From positions 32,564,946 to 32,628,945 of the forward strand of contig NC_054536.1 in the NCBI RefSeq assembly GCF_017654505.1: a DNA stretch of 64,000 bases, read 5' to 3'. How positions within the stretch are numbered: position 1 is the stretch's first letter; each line of letters opens with the position of its first letter. The translations under genes and the position numbers were made by a program. Shown here in pieces: positions 34,276 to 47,375 of this stretch. The stretch is from Polyodon spathula. Taxonomy: Eukaryota > Chordata > Actinopteri > Acipenseriformes > Polyodontidae. The notes under the pieces are model-generated. The model was not told the DNA's origin. It worked only from the letters and a program-made list of their open reading frames with translations, and ran no database searches.

Positions 34276-35470
34276 TCATTTGTCACTAGTAATGTTAAAC
34301 CCCACTTAATACAAGCAATAATACTACACACTCAAAAGTTAGCGAAATAACAAACTTCTTATTAACACATCATGAATACATATTACACCAGTTTTTTTTC
34401 TTCATCTACAAATGTATTTTAATAAAAAATATTAAATTATTGAAAGTGCAAAACGCGACTTACAATTAGTATCAAACAATGCAACTAAGGGATAACTCTG
34501 GGAAATTTGTACATGTGCGTATTGGCCATTTATCCTTCTAATTAAATATTACTGTTGTGTTAGCTTAGAATTAAGAAAGTCCTTGTTATCTTTATATAGA
34601 CAGCAGTGTGCGTATTTCGTGGTATTTTTGCTTATAGAATGCGAAAGCCAACACGTGAACTATGACAATTTCTGTTCTCTGATGCGCCTCGGTCGCAATG
34701 TGTCATTATTATGCCAGGGATGGTTTTGTTTTGGTGCACGTGGTGTGGAATTAACTTTTAAGTCGGGCTTAAGTTGGAAGTAGTAACGACAGTGTAAGCA
34801 GTCGTTATTACAATTTTCGCCTGCTTTGTGCGCTCTTTGGCACGCCCCGCCTTTTGCTTCGGCTTGCTGCAGCTACCCAGGCGTTGATTTGCCACCTCGC
34901 CTCTCAGCTGCTTCCCACTCGCTCGACTTTTACGCTGTTTTCGCTCTCTTTTGGTTGTCTTTCTCTCTTGTTTGATTTCTCTGCCTCCGCTATTGTCTGC
35001 TTCTCTCTAGCCAGTGTTTATATGCGGTAATTCAATTGGCCACACCTGTAGGCAATCTGAATCAGCTCATTGCGTCCCCATCACTAACAACACACCTGTA
35101 CGTCATCTCATAATGTGTTCACACAAATCGAAATAAAGTGTTCTTAATCAATCCAAACAGTGCATTAATAATAATAATAATATTAATAATAATAAATAGG
35201 AAAACACAGCATAATACCCACACATAAAATAACAAAACACAAATGCAAATAAATCTTAGTCACCCTTGACATTTGTTTGCAAATGAGGACACTCCCTTAA
35301 AGTTCAGCCCGTCAAGCGCTAACGCTGACTTGCAAAGTAGACAATAAAACACGGTTGCTAAATATGTGGGCAGTCTTTTTGCCCACAGGTGCGCCTGATT
35401 CTGGTGCGCTAACTGTTTGCAAAAGTGTTTTGCAATTGCCTTTGCGAACGTTGCTAAATAGGGCCCATAA
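34276..35470. other. LTR-like and MITE-like remnants with (AAT)n
   Basis: 34800-35160 shows GC-rich then pyrimidine-rich sequence with a GTTTATATGCGG element and a GAAATAAAGTGTTC phrase, suggestive of an LTR, but I cannot place termini. (AAT)n lies at 35165-35198. 35350-35470 contains GTTGCTAAATATGTGGGC and GTTGCTAAATAGGGCCC, phrases common in PIF/Harbinger-type MITE ends. No gene. Confidence 0.3.
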
Positions 35471-38030
35471 AGTAAAAAGTGTGTTTCTTTTTATATGCGC
35501 CAAAAGGATGCAAAAAAAAAAAACAATGACCACGCAGTCTGTTAATATGTAATGTCACATTATTAGAAAAAATAATTAGTGTTGGCTGAAAAAAAAAAAA
35601 AAAACACGCATCATAGCCTAAAAAATTACATACTGACTTACACTGTTCATATAATTTACAATCAAGCAAGTTTTTGTACATTTTTTTATTTTTATAAACT
35701 GTCTTTCGTTTAACAACTTCAAGGAGCAGGGCACCCCAGGGCATTACGTGGCTTTTCCAACTGAACGATGCGCACAATTCCGCCCCACGCTCCTCTATCA
35801 ATGTATATAAACGTTATTAATACACGTTAAAACAACAGCTCTATCGGTTGTGTGTAAAAATACACATTGAAACAAAATGTATTCTAGGTTGTATTTTTTC
35901 TATACAATTTTACACATAATATCTGAGCTATGCATACATATTTCAAGCATAGTATATCTATATAGGGATTTTAATCTTGACATCTTCTATTGATCGATTA
36001 ATTGTCTGATCTACGATCGATTCATTTTTGTTTTGTTAATGCAGCAGAATCTGAGATGAATCTTTGGATTGACACAGGATATCGTACTATTATACACGAT
36101 CGTGACAGGTTAACAGTATATAAATCAACTGCCACATTGAGATTTTAAACTAAGACATATGCCACTTGTATTGCTAATTGCATTATGTATGCATGTGCAA
36201 GTCAATGTGTGTGTACAAATAAATAACCAAAAGATAGGCAGAGGTGTCCATCCACTTCATAGTAACTGCCATTTCAGTTTACAAATGGAATCCCTTGCAA
36301 AAGAGTAATATATTTTAATCTGTCCAAATATTCAAATGTAACGATTAACCAGCATTTCCACTTGGTTGATTTCCCTTATTCTAGTATTACGTTTGTTGTT
36401 GTCTTTACTTTACATTACCAAAAACTAGTTCAATGTCTGTTTTCAAAATTACAAAAATGTTACTGCATGAAAAACTAGTAGAAATTTAGTAAATTAGCAA
36501 AGTTATACCAAATATATGTTAGCTAACTTCGAACCGTGAAATATTGTTTACTATGAGGCGTTGTTTAAGAAAAATAATAATTCAACTTAAAAAAATAAAA
36601 CTGTTTATGCAAAAGTTCCTTTAAGATGTGTGTTCAACAGTTTGTTTTACACAAGTTATTAATTTATTTTTAAATGTAATTACTAATATAGCTTTGTAAT
36701 GTACTGAGACTGTTTTTGATGTAGCACGAGGCATAAATCAGATTTGCACAGTTAAAAATTATCCATGTTTCTTTTCTACTACAATACAATCACTTAAAAC
36801 ATTATATAGTTTTAAAAAGTTACAATTACAACAAAAACATTACTTACCATACATGTGTTGGTCAAACAAGTCCATATTTGAAAAAATGCATTTGCAACCA
36901 TCGCACTGATATTGGGGATCAGCCATGTTTTAACCTCCAGCGACGCACCTCTGAGCTTGAGTCACTAGCGTTAGGAAGAGCTCGCAAATTGCACATCATT
37001 CAATACGAAAAGCCACGTAACACCATTCATTCTCTATACAAAATTACAATTACAAGCATATAAAACACATCATAATACAATCAAAGGATAATATTTAAAA
37101 ATAGTTATTAGTTTACAATATTAATTTAAAACACAATAAACCCTTCAGCTATATTGGGAAACTTATTTAAAATAACTATTAAACTTGTGTCCACAAGTTC
37201 TGTAATTAAAAATGATTCTTGAAGCATTTTAACTAACTTTTAGCACAATAATACAACTGCATCCTCACCATAGCTTGCTTGGTAAGGTTTATGACACCTT
37301 AGGAGGCCAGACAATAAGATAGCATTTTGGAAGGCGAGCTTCAAAGAGTTAACACAGTTTGAGGCCTGTGCCTTATGTAATCAGCTTTGAAGTAGATCTG
37401 GTTAAGAATGTTCTAGAATCCATGTTAACAACCCAATCCACACAGCATGTCACACAGACAACAGAATTAAATATCTGAGAAATGCTTATATTAAAATTAA
37501 TTTAACCATGAATTTCCTTAACAAATCTCTGTGATGACTTGACAACTTCATGTTCATATTATTATTCATATCTTCAGTAGTAGTAAAATGTTACTGTGAC
37601 TGATAACCTGCTTGGAACGGTGACTGTTAAAAAATGCTTTGATGGTGCTGCGGCAATTCAATACTGTATATGATGTTAAATGATAAAAACATGATTACTC
37701 TTCTATATAACGTATACAACATGTTTTATTCCAATTATATGGATTATCTGTAAAATAAAAGGATTACCAATCAAATATAAGCAAGTAGCTATGGTGATGT
37801 CACCAGTTAATTATGCAAGTTAGTACCATCGAAGGCTCGAACCTTCCTTCAGTAATGTGTTCCGAACCTTCGAAAGTCAAAATGTACCCTTCGTTGCAGA
37901 CCTATAGGATAATGGACCTGGGAGAGGCCATTTTGACAGATACCGTAATAGATTTACTTTTTTTCAACTCAGCATGGCCCAGTAGACACAAACAGCTGGA
38001 GATAATTTCCATTAATGAAATCATGACAAG
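35471..38030. other. Intergenic, no gene seen
   Basis: Strongly AT-rich, with A-runs near 35511-35523 and 35589-35602. Near 37830-37885 GAAGGCTCGAACCTTCC and GAACCTTCGAAAG form a loose inverted pair of the type seen in MITEs. No protein motif. Confidence 0.45.
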
Positions 38031-38044
38031 AGGTATAAAGGGTT

Positions 38045-38130
38045 CTGAAGTGGATCACCTAGTAAAAGTGTTGCTCTCATGTAAACTCATTCAAACATGG
38101 TTCGAATCCTGCCCATGCCAAGTTGCTGAT
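38045..38130 (+). mobile_element. Possible tRNA-derived SINE head
   Basis: 38099-38109 is a perfect RNA polymerase III B-box (GGTTCGAATCC), followed by TGCCCATGCCAAG. A plausible but poor A-box (GTGGATCACCTAGTAAAAG) lies about 50 bp upstream. No cloverleaf forms well, so it is unlikely to be a functional tRNA gene; a decayed SINE or tRNA pseudogene is more likely. Confidence 0.35.
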
Positions 38131-39015
38131 CTTGACAGAGAACCCACATTGAGTGCAGCATTAGTCTTTACACTTCAGCAGGGTTAAAAAGGAAAATCTT
38201 ATGGGCTAGTTAGTCGCATCAAGCTCCTGCAACTACTAATGTTCAGGCACCTGACTTGTCTAGGCAGAGACTTCTCCAGGGTTCAGAAGTTTGGTAACGT
38301 CTATTGCTTAAATTTAGCCGGTGTTAAGAGACATTTGGCTTTCTCATTCTGTAGTACTGGTTTATTTAAGCACATTAGAAGAAAATATGGAAATATGTGT
38401 CTCTTCCTGCATGTCTCCTACTTTAATAGATTGGGCTAAATATCGTAAAACCTTTCAAGCTACTCATGTTGCATTAGCGATAAACGTATACTCTGTCAGC
38501 AAGTCTATTCTTCTACACTGCAATGGCCTAAAAATGTCAGTGCATATCAGCTGTGCAGCAGGGTGTCATAGCCTCATACACAAAGTTATACTATACCCTT
38601 ACTACCAAATAACACAGGTGGAAAACCAGTTTGGCATCTGGTTGAAGGATATATACCAGCCTCACCACAAAAAGCAGATTCTTTTTTTTTCTTACAGCAG
38701 GACATTTCTCTCCTACTATTTTTAAATCCTTCCCTTAAAATGTGAGACCTGGAGACACAGGACCAGAACTTCATATTCTTAGCACTGGATGATAAAATGT
38801 GCTTCTCCCTGGTTTGTCGTTGACAAGAGGTGCTGCTGTCACTCCTTTTGAAGGACAGGTATGAAATGTGCCTGTGAGTTCACAAGCACAAGTTGTCAGG
38901 ACTTGAATAAAACTCTGACAGGGTTGTTGAGAGAAATACAACTGTGCTGACTTCTGTGTTGCTTATTGATATATATTGTGAGATATCGCTACCCAGCTCT
39001 ACTTAAAACACACAA
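38131..39015. other. Intergenic, no gene seen
   Basis: The overlapping frames at 38239-38439 and 38321-38725 have no recognisable domain and biased composition. I see no transposon ends. Confidence 0.4.
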
Positions 39016-39540
39016 ATAAAAGGTTTGTTGCCCCTAACCCGACCCAAAACTTGTTTTAAGAGCTGACGTGCTATTTTTGTAATTTACAAAATAAACAAAA
39101 ATGAAAACAAAAACCTAGCTCTCTTCGGGCACTAACTATACAATTCAGGAACCTATCTAAATAACCAGACAGGTAAGCTGTTTACCAGTTGACAAAACAG
39201 AGTGCAGAGTTTCGCATACAGGAAATACAAAAAGGCTTCACACGGTACCTTAGAAATGACTAAATATACTCTGTCGGGCTTCTTCCCACAGCAGAGCCCC
39301 AAGTACGCTGGCTGCTGTTCTTAAATACACTGCAGCTGGCTGCAATTTGCAATCTTCATCAGTTGACCGTAATTAGCAAAAACAATTATCAATAATACAA
39401 TTAATTAACAATAGTGGCCTTTTTTTCCACAGGGCCTCACCCATCCTCTCCTTGTCTTTATAAGACCCTGACCATACCAAGGCCACCTCCCTCCACCTTT
39501 AAAGGACCACCCGCCCTCAAGTCCCATTTCTCTGGTCTTC
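39016..39540 (-). mobile_element. LTR-like tract, minus orientation
   Basis: On the minus strand there are AT-rich segments, a TATA-like GTGTATTTAAGAACAGC near 39320-39340, and a TTTGTTTATTTTGTAAATT A/T-rich block near 39080. This is the order of an LTR read from high to low coordinate. The right side ends in a GC-rich block near 39540. Termini and target duplications were not resolved. Confidence 0.35.
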
Positions 39541-42534
39541 ACCCTCTTCTACGGGCAGACATGAGGGTGGGTTGGTTCTTCCTCTGACGCCCACATGAAG
39601 ACTGGTGTGTGCTACAGCCTGCAGAGGTCTAAGGCTTAGCACCAGTGAAGCGACCTCTGAACCACCAGGGAGAGCATAGCAACAGGCAGGGAGAGCTTAA
39701 GCGATGTTTGCTGAATGCATCACAACATCTGGGGTTGCAGGGGGAACGTAGTAGGGGACAAGGTGAAGAACTGTGCATGGTGGATTACGCCCCTGGGATC
39801 TAGGTCCAGCATTCCGGAACCATCTGTAAGGTGTCCAGGAGCACGGGGCATGGGACTGAATGGACCAGCACCAGAGCAGCTTTCACGGGTGGTGGTTGAT
39901 GTTGTGGTGGAGGTGGGTGTCTCACCTCCTCTCCCATGATTACAAACCCTAGCTCTGGTCATGGCAACGGCTCCACCTCTTCTGGTTCCGACACAGGTGC
40001 AGACTGTTTCACCAACTGTAGCGACTCCTCCCACCTGCAACTGGCCACAAACAAGAAGGCAGCTATATATTTTAAAAACAAAAAATCGGATAAATCTGGA
40101 CCAGTTGTTCAGTTACTGAACATTTAAATGAAGTGCATTGGCTGTCAATATATCTAAAAAAGTCTTACGCAGCAATGCAAATGTTTAAGTCGATTTAATA
40201 AATGCCACTATATTTCAGAGATGCTGATAAATTATGAACACAAGCTCTACCTTTCGTGATAACAGTTGTGGGACTGGGGTGTCTTGCAATGCCATGCACA
40301 TATACATCTGAATATAAATTACCTGAGAACCTCTCCTCTCTCCAACTGGATTGCATGTAGGGCTGGGTACCGGCAGTGTCTTCATGATATGATACGTATC
40401 GCGATACAAGGGTCACGATACAATACTTATCACGATACAGTAAATTAAGCATGAAAGATAAAAATCAGACAATTGTCTCATTTGCGTGTGCAAGTGTTTG
40501 GAATAACATTGGTAAAGCATTTTTGGTCAAATAAGCTTCACGGCCGGTTTTGCTTTTGTTTCCTGTTTATTCTTTAAAATACATTTCTTTAAAACAAAAT
40601 TACAAATCAGGGCTCCAGACAAAGTTTTTGCCTTAGGAGCCAATAGCTCCAGGCCAAAAGAAATTAGTTGCCAAATTTAATTGCTGGGTGCCACTTCATG
40701 AGCAAGTTGGTTGCTACCATATTTAACTGCTTAAAATACAACGTGTTAAGTCACTTAAGTGATACTAAAACAGCAACTTCATGTTTGTTTTTGTTGCCAC
40801 ATTCTGCTGAGCGGTTAATCTATGCAGCTGATGACTGCAGTGAACTCGGCATGTTTATATTTTAAATATTTGTGTCTGGAATTTGTGACGACACCTCTAA
40901 TTGTGTACAGTGTTACATGGGAAACAACACCCTGCAGTTCCAATGCTCAGTGTCAGTGAAGTCGTGATCTGACAGCATGTAACACAGACAGCTCTTATTA
41001 TTACATGTTATGATTTACTTTTCAGTAGAAACAAGTTTAAATTGCAGTGAGTTGGTTCTGCTATTTACGATATTAAATACTAAGGGCCTCATGCACTAAA
41101 CAGTGGTAACCAGTTAAGCACACATTAAGTCCATTCCTGCGTGCTCGGTACACCTGCTATATACACTAACCAGCGGCAAATGACTTTACACGCGAAATGA
41201 ATCGTGTGGTAAAAAGAAACTGCGTGAGAGTCATTTATATACAATTAATAATGGTAATCCATGGAAATATATTCAAATCCCGCTCCCAATACCGTGAGGG
41301 AGGGACTTGATATAAAAACCATATTTACTTAAAGGTGCTAACTTTCCTAAGTGTCTCAGCACGTGTTAAGTTTACCTCTTATTGAAACCAGGCAGCGTCT
41401 GTCAATATAAATAGAGCAGACCACAAGTGGTGCTGTGTAGGAAACATGATAAATGCGTATATCTGCTTTCAGGTACTGTATTTAATTTTTTTCCAGGATA
41501 AACGATTACCTGTGTTCCACAGAACAAACAATTAAATGTCAAATATTGGCTACATATGATGTATTTTGTTGGTTTTGTGGATTAAGGGCAATATTTTAAC
41601 ATACGCTATTGTAATACTGTACATAATGATATGATTCTGAATGCAAATTACCAAAAGATGAATGCATGTGAACTGTATTACATAATCATTTCCTTTATTC
41701 CGATTCCAAACGTTTTGCTTTCTCGATGCAAGATGCATTGTAGGAATAGACAGTTGTGTATAAAATCCCATGATGTACTGTATTTTTTCCATGATGACGT
41801 TGTGCTCCCGAAATGGAAACATTGGCATTTTTGTCATGGAAAAGACAACAGTGAGCATTGCACAAAATGTGACTACCCTGTGCAGCACGTCAAAATCACC
41901 AGATAAGGAGCTGGAAGGTTAAAGTTTCTTAAAAGAAAAAAAAAGAAATAAACCACAGCTTATAATGTGTATATAGTTTGTGAGAAGTAAATGTCATCTA
42001 ATGGAACATTTGAAAAGAGTTAGCTATTACATGATATTGATTGAACAGTTATCTGGCTGTAATCATTTTTTACTGTGAGCGTATAGTCTGATACGTAAGT
42101 GGCTGAAATAATTTTACCAATATGTTTTCATTGGATCCATTAATTTAATAAAAATTAAAAAAAGGAAAAACTTTTTCACAAAAAATTTGCAAAATCTGTT
42201 TATGTAGTTTCTTGTGAAAATGAAAATATTTGAACCAAAAATACTGTATGTTTCTTTTATAATAAACATTTCTACAGTATAAAAATGTAATCTGATATCT
42301 TAAATGTCTACAGTAAGGCTAATTCTTCCCACTCAAAACTGAATACAAATGATTGTGGTGATAGGCATCACATTGATCAATATATCTGTGAAGTTTAGTA
42401 TTTATAGCTCCCAACTTTTTTTGAAGCAACTTAATCATTTTTTTATATACTTTTCCCCCAATCCATTTAGGCAGGGTAGGACAGGGCAACATAACTATTA
42501 GAAGACACAATTATTTGAGTAATGCTTTGTTGGT
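39541..42534. other. Intergenic with possible transposon ends
   Basis: 39550-40070 is GC-richer and gives a Thr-rich minus-strand frame (39720-40040) without a known domain. TAGGGCTGGGTACCGG at 40358 and CAGGGCTCCAGACAAAG at 40611 resemble hAT-type ends. GGGCCTCATGCACTAAACAG at 41092 resembles the PIF/Harbinger-like phrase at 2070. None could be paired with a second terminus. The overlapping frames at 41550-41906 are AT-biased. Confidence 0.3.
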
Positions 42535-44650
42535 TTATACAATTTCAAATTTTGGAAAAAAAGTTATGAAGTACTCATTTTCCTGAGGAATGGACACACA
42601 TTTACTATGAATGTTAGAAGGTCTACATACATTTACCAATTTTGCAAAAATACCAAATAAGTTGATATCAACATAAGGGTCCCACTGCTGTTGGTGTTCC
42701 TGCACCTTCTGCAATTCAGTCAGTAGAATAAATGGTTCCTTTTCACAAATAGTTATTTTCACATTTACAGAAAGGAGAACACAAGAAAAATGTGTGATGC
42801 ATACAAAAGATCCATTAGTCAGTGCTACTACTGAATTGACTCTTTTAAAACTAGTTGCATATTTTTCTGTTGAGAATAGTCTGTTTTTAATATTGTATCT
42901 TTCAAACATTTCACATGCTGTGTTAACAATTTTACCAATGACCTCTTCCAGTGCCATAGTCTGTGCAGTGCTCAGTTTGGTACACAAATGCTTACCACAA
43001 GCGTCACAATCAATAGTTTTATACATTTCAAGGTTTGGTGACCTTTGGTACTTGTTTTTTGAAAGATATGTAGTTTCTTCTGTAGACTTTGTCATATGAG
43101 CCTTTAAAAAATCTGCAATCTTTCTTTGTGCACAAAATCTCTTGAATATTTGTTGTGGTTTCCACATGTATCTTCATACAGAAAGGCAGATGTTGCCCAC
43201 AGTGGTCCAAGGTCAGGAACACTATCAGAGATATGAATCAATAGATGTGCATTATAACTAACATACTGCTCCCCATATAAATCTGGAATCAAGCAAACAC
43301 ATTTATAGAGGCACAGTTTAGCCTGTCGTAGATCTGTTTTACATATATTTTCACCTAGCAGAAGATAAATTTAATTGATTAATAGAAGTCAGTGTTTGTA
43401 ATAGTGTCTTGGCAACACATATTTTAGGATGATGAGAGAATAGAACACTAGGTATGATCCCCACTCTGATGCCTTCCAGTATTTCTACAAGGTCGGACCT
43501 TGGCATTCTTTTAATTTAGGTGGCTTAATTTTATTAAATCTCTCAATTTATTGAACTCTTCTACCAAGGTAGAATGGTTTATCATGGTTTGCACTGTCTA
43601 ACAAAATGTTTGCAAACTGCCGTGTCACTCCAAGAAGTACTGCATGCATATAGTATAGCTGTTTACAATATCAGAATCAGGTAGAAGGTAAAATGGACTT
43701 GGCCCTTTAATACCCATTACAGCCTGTCTTGTTTCCAATGCTGAAACAGCATGTTGTAATGTTCCAGTGTGGGTTCTCCTTGGTGGTAGATTTGTTTCTA
43801 AAGGGTAGACCCGAACAGTGCCATGAACTTTGGGAACACATTTCCCTGGATATAGGTAATAGCTGCAGCCATGGAATCCATTGAATTGTTTCATTTCTTG
43901 TAACATAGGCCGAGCCACAGAGTCACAGGTACACATTACTACTGTACATTTGGTTGCATGCAGTTTTCTAGAATTATCCTTCCATTCAAAGACAGATTAT
44001 TTTAGCAGCAGTAGCTCATCAATAAATAGCTTTACAAATATATCACACCATCTGTACCAAATTACAGAGAAATGTTGTCAGGATTTCTAAGAAAATTCTT
44101 CAATGTTGTGTTTCCTTTGTAAAGTTTACTATCACATAAGTCAGAGATCATACCAAGTATGAGCATACCAAGTATTATTCAAGTCATATGCTTTAGACAA
44201 GGATCTGTATATGTCACGATTGTAGTCCAAATCTTTAAGTTGTGTGGTCAGAGGTAATGTCAGAAAATAAGCCTCAGCTTTCTCATCTCTATCTTTGTCA
44301 AATGCACTCTGGCAGACTGAAAAAATGAGTTGAGGGAGAATTTCCTAAGAAAGCTGTGCACAAGTGACAGTAAAATTGCAACACTATTTGGTCAGCTATA
44401 TTAAAAAATACTATTTGGAATGCAACCTGGAACAACAGTATTAAGTACACTTAGCAAGTCACGGAAACCTAATCCAGATATATTGTGTCGTATAGCTTAG
44501 GTGATTGTGAGAGCAGTGACATTTCCTAAAACAGTAGAACTTTCATAAATGGCTTGTCATAAGAAAGAGTCTTTAATGCATCCAATGGTCTGAAGGAGCC
44601 TAGTTCATGTTCTAGGCTTTCAGTCATGGATGCCAAATCATCTTCAACCT
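42535..44650 (-). pseudogene. CACTA/EnSpm (Tnp2/DUF4218-type) transposase relic
   Basis: Read from high to low coordinate on the minus strand, with frame changes: DSVARPMLQEMKQFNGFHGC (normally CxADAPARxxLQxxxxFNGxxGCxxC), YPGKCVPKVHGTVRVYP, RRTHTGTLQHAVSA, MGIKGPSPFYLLPDSDIVNS, RFNKIKPPKLKECQGRTL, YWKASEWGSYLVFYSL, LYGEQYVSYNAHLLIHISDS, GPLWATSAFLYEDTCGNHNK, then the 210-codon frame 42535-43167 with TIDCDACGKHLCTKLS. The order matches animal CACTA transposases: the Tnp2 core followed by DUF4218, where LYG...NxHLLxHL and GPLWxxSAFxFE are signatures. Several stops and at least three frameshifts make it non-functional. The conserved CACTA-type terminal repeats were not found at either side. Confidence 0.85.
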
Positions 44651-45168
44651 AAAAAGATATAAAAATGAACACTTAAACAACTCTTCCATGAATTAAGAAT
44701 TTTTTATGTTACAGAACTATAAATAAAAGGTCATCATGAAAGTATTTGTTCCACACATACCCAATATAAGCTCTATCTAGTTCAGTTTTGCATTTCTACT
44801 AGTGAAGGGGACTATTAGACACACAAGGTATAGAACAGCATTATACAACCAAGGCTAAACGCAGGCCATTTTTTTGTAGACCAGTTACATTCATGTCGAT
44901 GTCAGATCCACTGTTCTTGTGTTTCCTGTGTATCACAAACTAGTGTATTAGAAAATGTGCATTAATGACAACTGTAAAAAAAAAGATATGATTTCATGTT
45001 GTATCCAGAAGTTATCTAAAAACACAATTTAGAAAAGCTCCATGAGTTGCATGAGAGGTTGTAGCATTTAAAAGGTAAAAGAGAAGTAAAAGTTTATATT
45101 ACAGTAAAGTACTGGGAATCCATATTGTATCTACAATATGTACTAGCCAGCAATATAGAATGAACATA
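44651..45168. other. Intergenic or CACTA flank
   Basis: AT-rich sequence between the CACTA relic and the pogo-like element. It may contain the N-terminal part of the CACTA protein, but no motif is recognisable. Confidence 0.3.
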
Positions 45169-45270
45169 TACAGGCTAACTTGACTATAACAAACCCTTCT
45201 TATAACGAACACTCGATTTTAACAATCCCAACAGAAAGAACCAATGTTTTTCAATGAAAATTAGCCCTCC

Positions 45271-45556
45271 TATAATAATAATAATAATAATAATAATATC
45301 TTTATATAGTGCCTTTTGCAGTGGAACACCATCACAAAGCATTTTACAGAGATAGGCTGTGAACTGTGCATTATATGCAAAGTCACTTACAATAGGACAT
45401 TGATTTAACATCTCATCCACAGGATGGAGCACAAGGAGGTTAAGTGACTTGCTCAGGGTCACACAGTGAGTCAGTCAGTGGCAAGGGTAGGATTTGAACC
45501 AATCAGCTTCTGGCTATAAGCCCTGAACTTTAACCACTGGACCACACTGCCTTCTA
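45271..45556 (-). mobile_element. tRNA-derived SINE (minus orientation, full structure)
   Basis: On the minus strand: an A-box-like TGGTCCAGTGGTTAAAG, a B-box GGTTCAAATCC at 45489-45499, a CORE/MIR-like centre (GTGTGACCCTGAGCAAGTC, CCTCCTTGTGCTCC), GTGGATGAGATGTTAAAT, then a LINE-related tail (CTCTGTAAAATGCTTTGTG, CACTATATAAAGATATT) and an (ATT)n terminus at 45271-45298. This is a complete pol III SINE architecture and the best copy in the window; the plus-strand copy at 22866 shares its centre. The interrupting minus-strand frame 45184-45462 is not a gene. Confidence 0.87.
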
Positions 45557-46166
45557 TTAGAATGATCACATACAGGATCGACCCGGATACAATGATATCA
45601 GTACTGACACACTAAACTTTCTCTAGTGTCAAGTGTGTTATTCACTCAGTGAAAATAAAGACCATGGTTGACTAATTCAAAGATAACACTAATTCAAAGA
45701 TTACCTATTGTAGTACGAAACATGCATGGCAAATGCAATCGTTGCCTGTCAGTCATCTTCACACAAACTGCAACCAGGCAATGGCCGTGTGGAGCACTCT
45801 ACGCTGGATAGCTTTTTTCAATAGAAAGGATGTGTAATTACTGTATTCAGCATGGAAGTGTCCTTTTTCATTTCTTTACTGTTTTGTTTTAAATATACCA
45901 CAGGGATAATTCATGTTAGTGTAATTTATATGTGGAAACAGGTTTGTTTTGTATGCTTTTTTGAGTTATGTTTGATCAAATGTTTACAAAAGGGCACTCA
46001 ATTAAGACTTGCTGCCTGTCTGTCTTGTACCATCGTTGGTAGCGTCACATGACCCGTTTGTTTACTTTCTGCTTTGTGTTTAATAAGTCCTGTGCGTCTG
46101 TGCCGACGTTTCAACTCTAACTCCTCTGTCTTGCAATGCGGTTACCAACACATGTGACATATGTAC

Positions 46167-46560
46167 TGTGGCAAAGTGGTAATTAGTAGCAGGTGTACAG
46201 CAGGTGCGGTGCTGGTGCAGTAATCCCAAAGAAACCAACAGACAACAAAGAACGGGTGAAATGGTTTGTTTTTATTTAGTCCAAAGTGAGTGCTCTCAGT
46301 GCTTGTGGTGAAGTACAATACAATAGATGCTATAGTGGTGATAACAATGTTTACAGTGACAGTAGTGCAGTGTTGATCTTGATCTGGTTTTGTGCTGGCC
46401 CTTGGTGACAGATTTGGATTCGTATCCCCACCTCTTTGTTTTTTTTGTTTTATTTTAGGCTGAGATCTGCTTTAAAAACATATGAGGTTCTCAGGGGTTC
46501 CAACTTAATTCGTCATCCAGTAGTGGATTGGGTCCTTTGGGGCAGCACCTAAGGGCTTAG
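46167..46560 (-). mobile_element. LTR-like tract inside pogo-like element
   Basis: Left end TGTGGCAAAGTGGTAATTAG, with TTTATTTAG near 46274 as a minus-strand A/T signal. It stops at the long (AT)n tract 46568-46645. Similar A/T-signal sequence near 47420 (CTTTATTTAGGG) and GC-rich DNA to 47720 may be a second LTR or a continuation beyond the L1 insertion. Borders are uncertain. Confidence 0.35.
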
Positions 46561-46564
46561 TCTC

Positions 46565-46567
<3 letters not shown>

Positions 46568-46645
<78 letters not shown>
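46568..46645. repeat. (AT)n microsatellite
   Basis: About 78 bases of pure TA repeat. It lies between an LTR-like tract and an L1 tail and may have grown at an insertion junction. Confidence 0.97.
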
Positions 46646-46648
<3 letters not shown>

Positions 46649-46679
46649 ATCTCACTGCACACTCCCCTGCTCCTGTCTC

Positions 46680-47375
46680 ATGTTTAAAGCTATGGGAAAA
46701 AGATATAGCATAGTTGGGAGGGACTATAGATTGGGAAACGGTGTAGGGTAGTGTTTTTGAAGCATTTAAAAATCCAAATCACCAGTTTATTCACTTTAAA
46801 TATGCCACAGAACTTATTTGACCCCTCGTAAAAGACATTTTATGGGGCTAGCCCCCCACCCATGATGTACTTTTTGCAACCTAGGAGTACCAGGCACTCT
46901 AATGCATATACTGTGGGACTGCCCAGATGTTCAGCTTTTTTGGGGGCAGGCAGCTGATTCCATTTCTGTTATTATCAGAAGGCGCTTCCCACTGGACCCT
47001 GCACCTTTTCTCCTGGGTGACATTTCTAAATTTCCTGTCTAAGAATGAGCGTAGATTGTGGCTGGCAAGCATGACTGCTGCAAAGAAAATGATTGTGCGG
47101 CGCTGGCTCCATCCTCGCCAACTCTCCATACGACACTGGCTATAGGTGTTTTTGTACATTATTTTTTTGGAGATGTCTTCAGCCAGCGTCAGTGGAGCCA
47201 AAGTTTCCACCCTACTGAATTACTATTGTTGTGATCAATATGCACTGCTCATTTATTTGTCGTCAACCCATGTAAAGAGGTGGTATGGGGTGACGGGTGG
47301 GGGGGGTGGGGAATCTTTTCAATATCTTTCTGTTAATTTTGTATGTAATTTTCAATAAATATTTAATTACAAAAA
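46680..47375 (+). pseudogene. L1/Tx1-type LINE ORF2 C-terminus and 3' tail
   Basis: The plus strand encodes LWEKDIAQLGGTIDWETV-like sequence, then HILWDCPDVQLFWGQAADSI (the C-terminal Cys/His-containing HxxWxCPxxxxFW motif of L1 ORF2), FLLGDISKF and TAAKKMIVRRWLHP, the usual LAAxxxIxxxWK ending. Stops precede and follow these blocks and frames shift. The 3' end is AATAAATATTTAATTAC followed by an A-run near 47370, a normal L1 polyadenylated terminus. This is a 5'-truncated dead copy, inserted inside the pogo-like TIR element. Confidence 0.82.

Noticed and set aside
38099..38109. Functional tRNA gene
   Set aside because: A perfect B-box is present but no good acceptor or anticodon stem can be formed; treated as a SINE or tRNA pseudogene.
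37813..38187. 124-codon plus-strand frame as a host exon
   Set aside because: It spans the MITE-like GAACCTTCGAAAG region and the SINE-like B-box; no protein family recognised.
39720..40040. 106-codon Thr-rich minus-strand frame
   Set aside because: Biased composition, no known motif, overlapped by a frame on the other strand; likely chance in GC-richer DNA.
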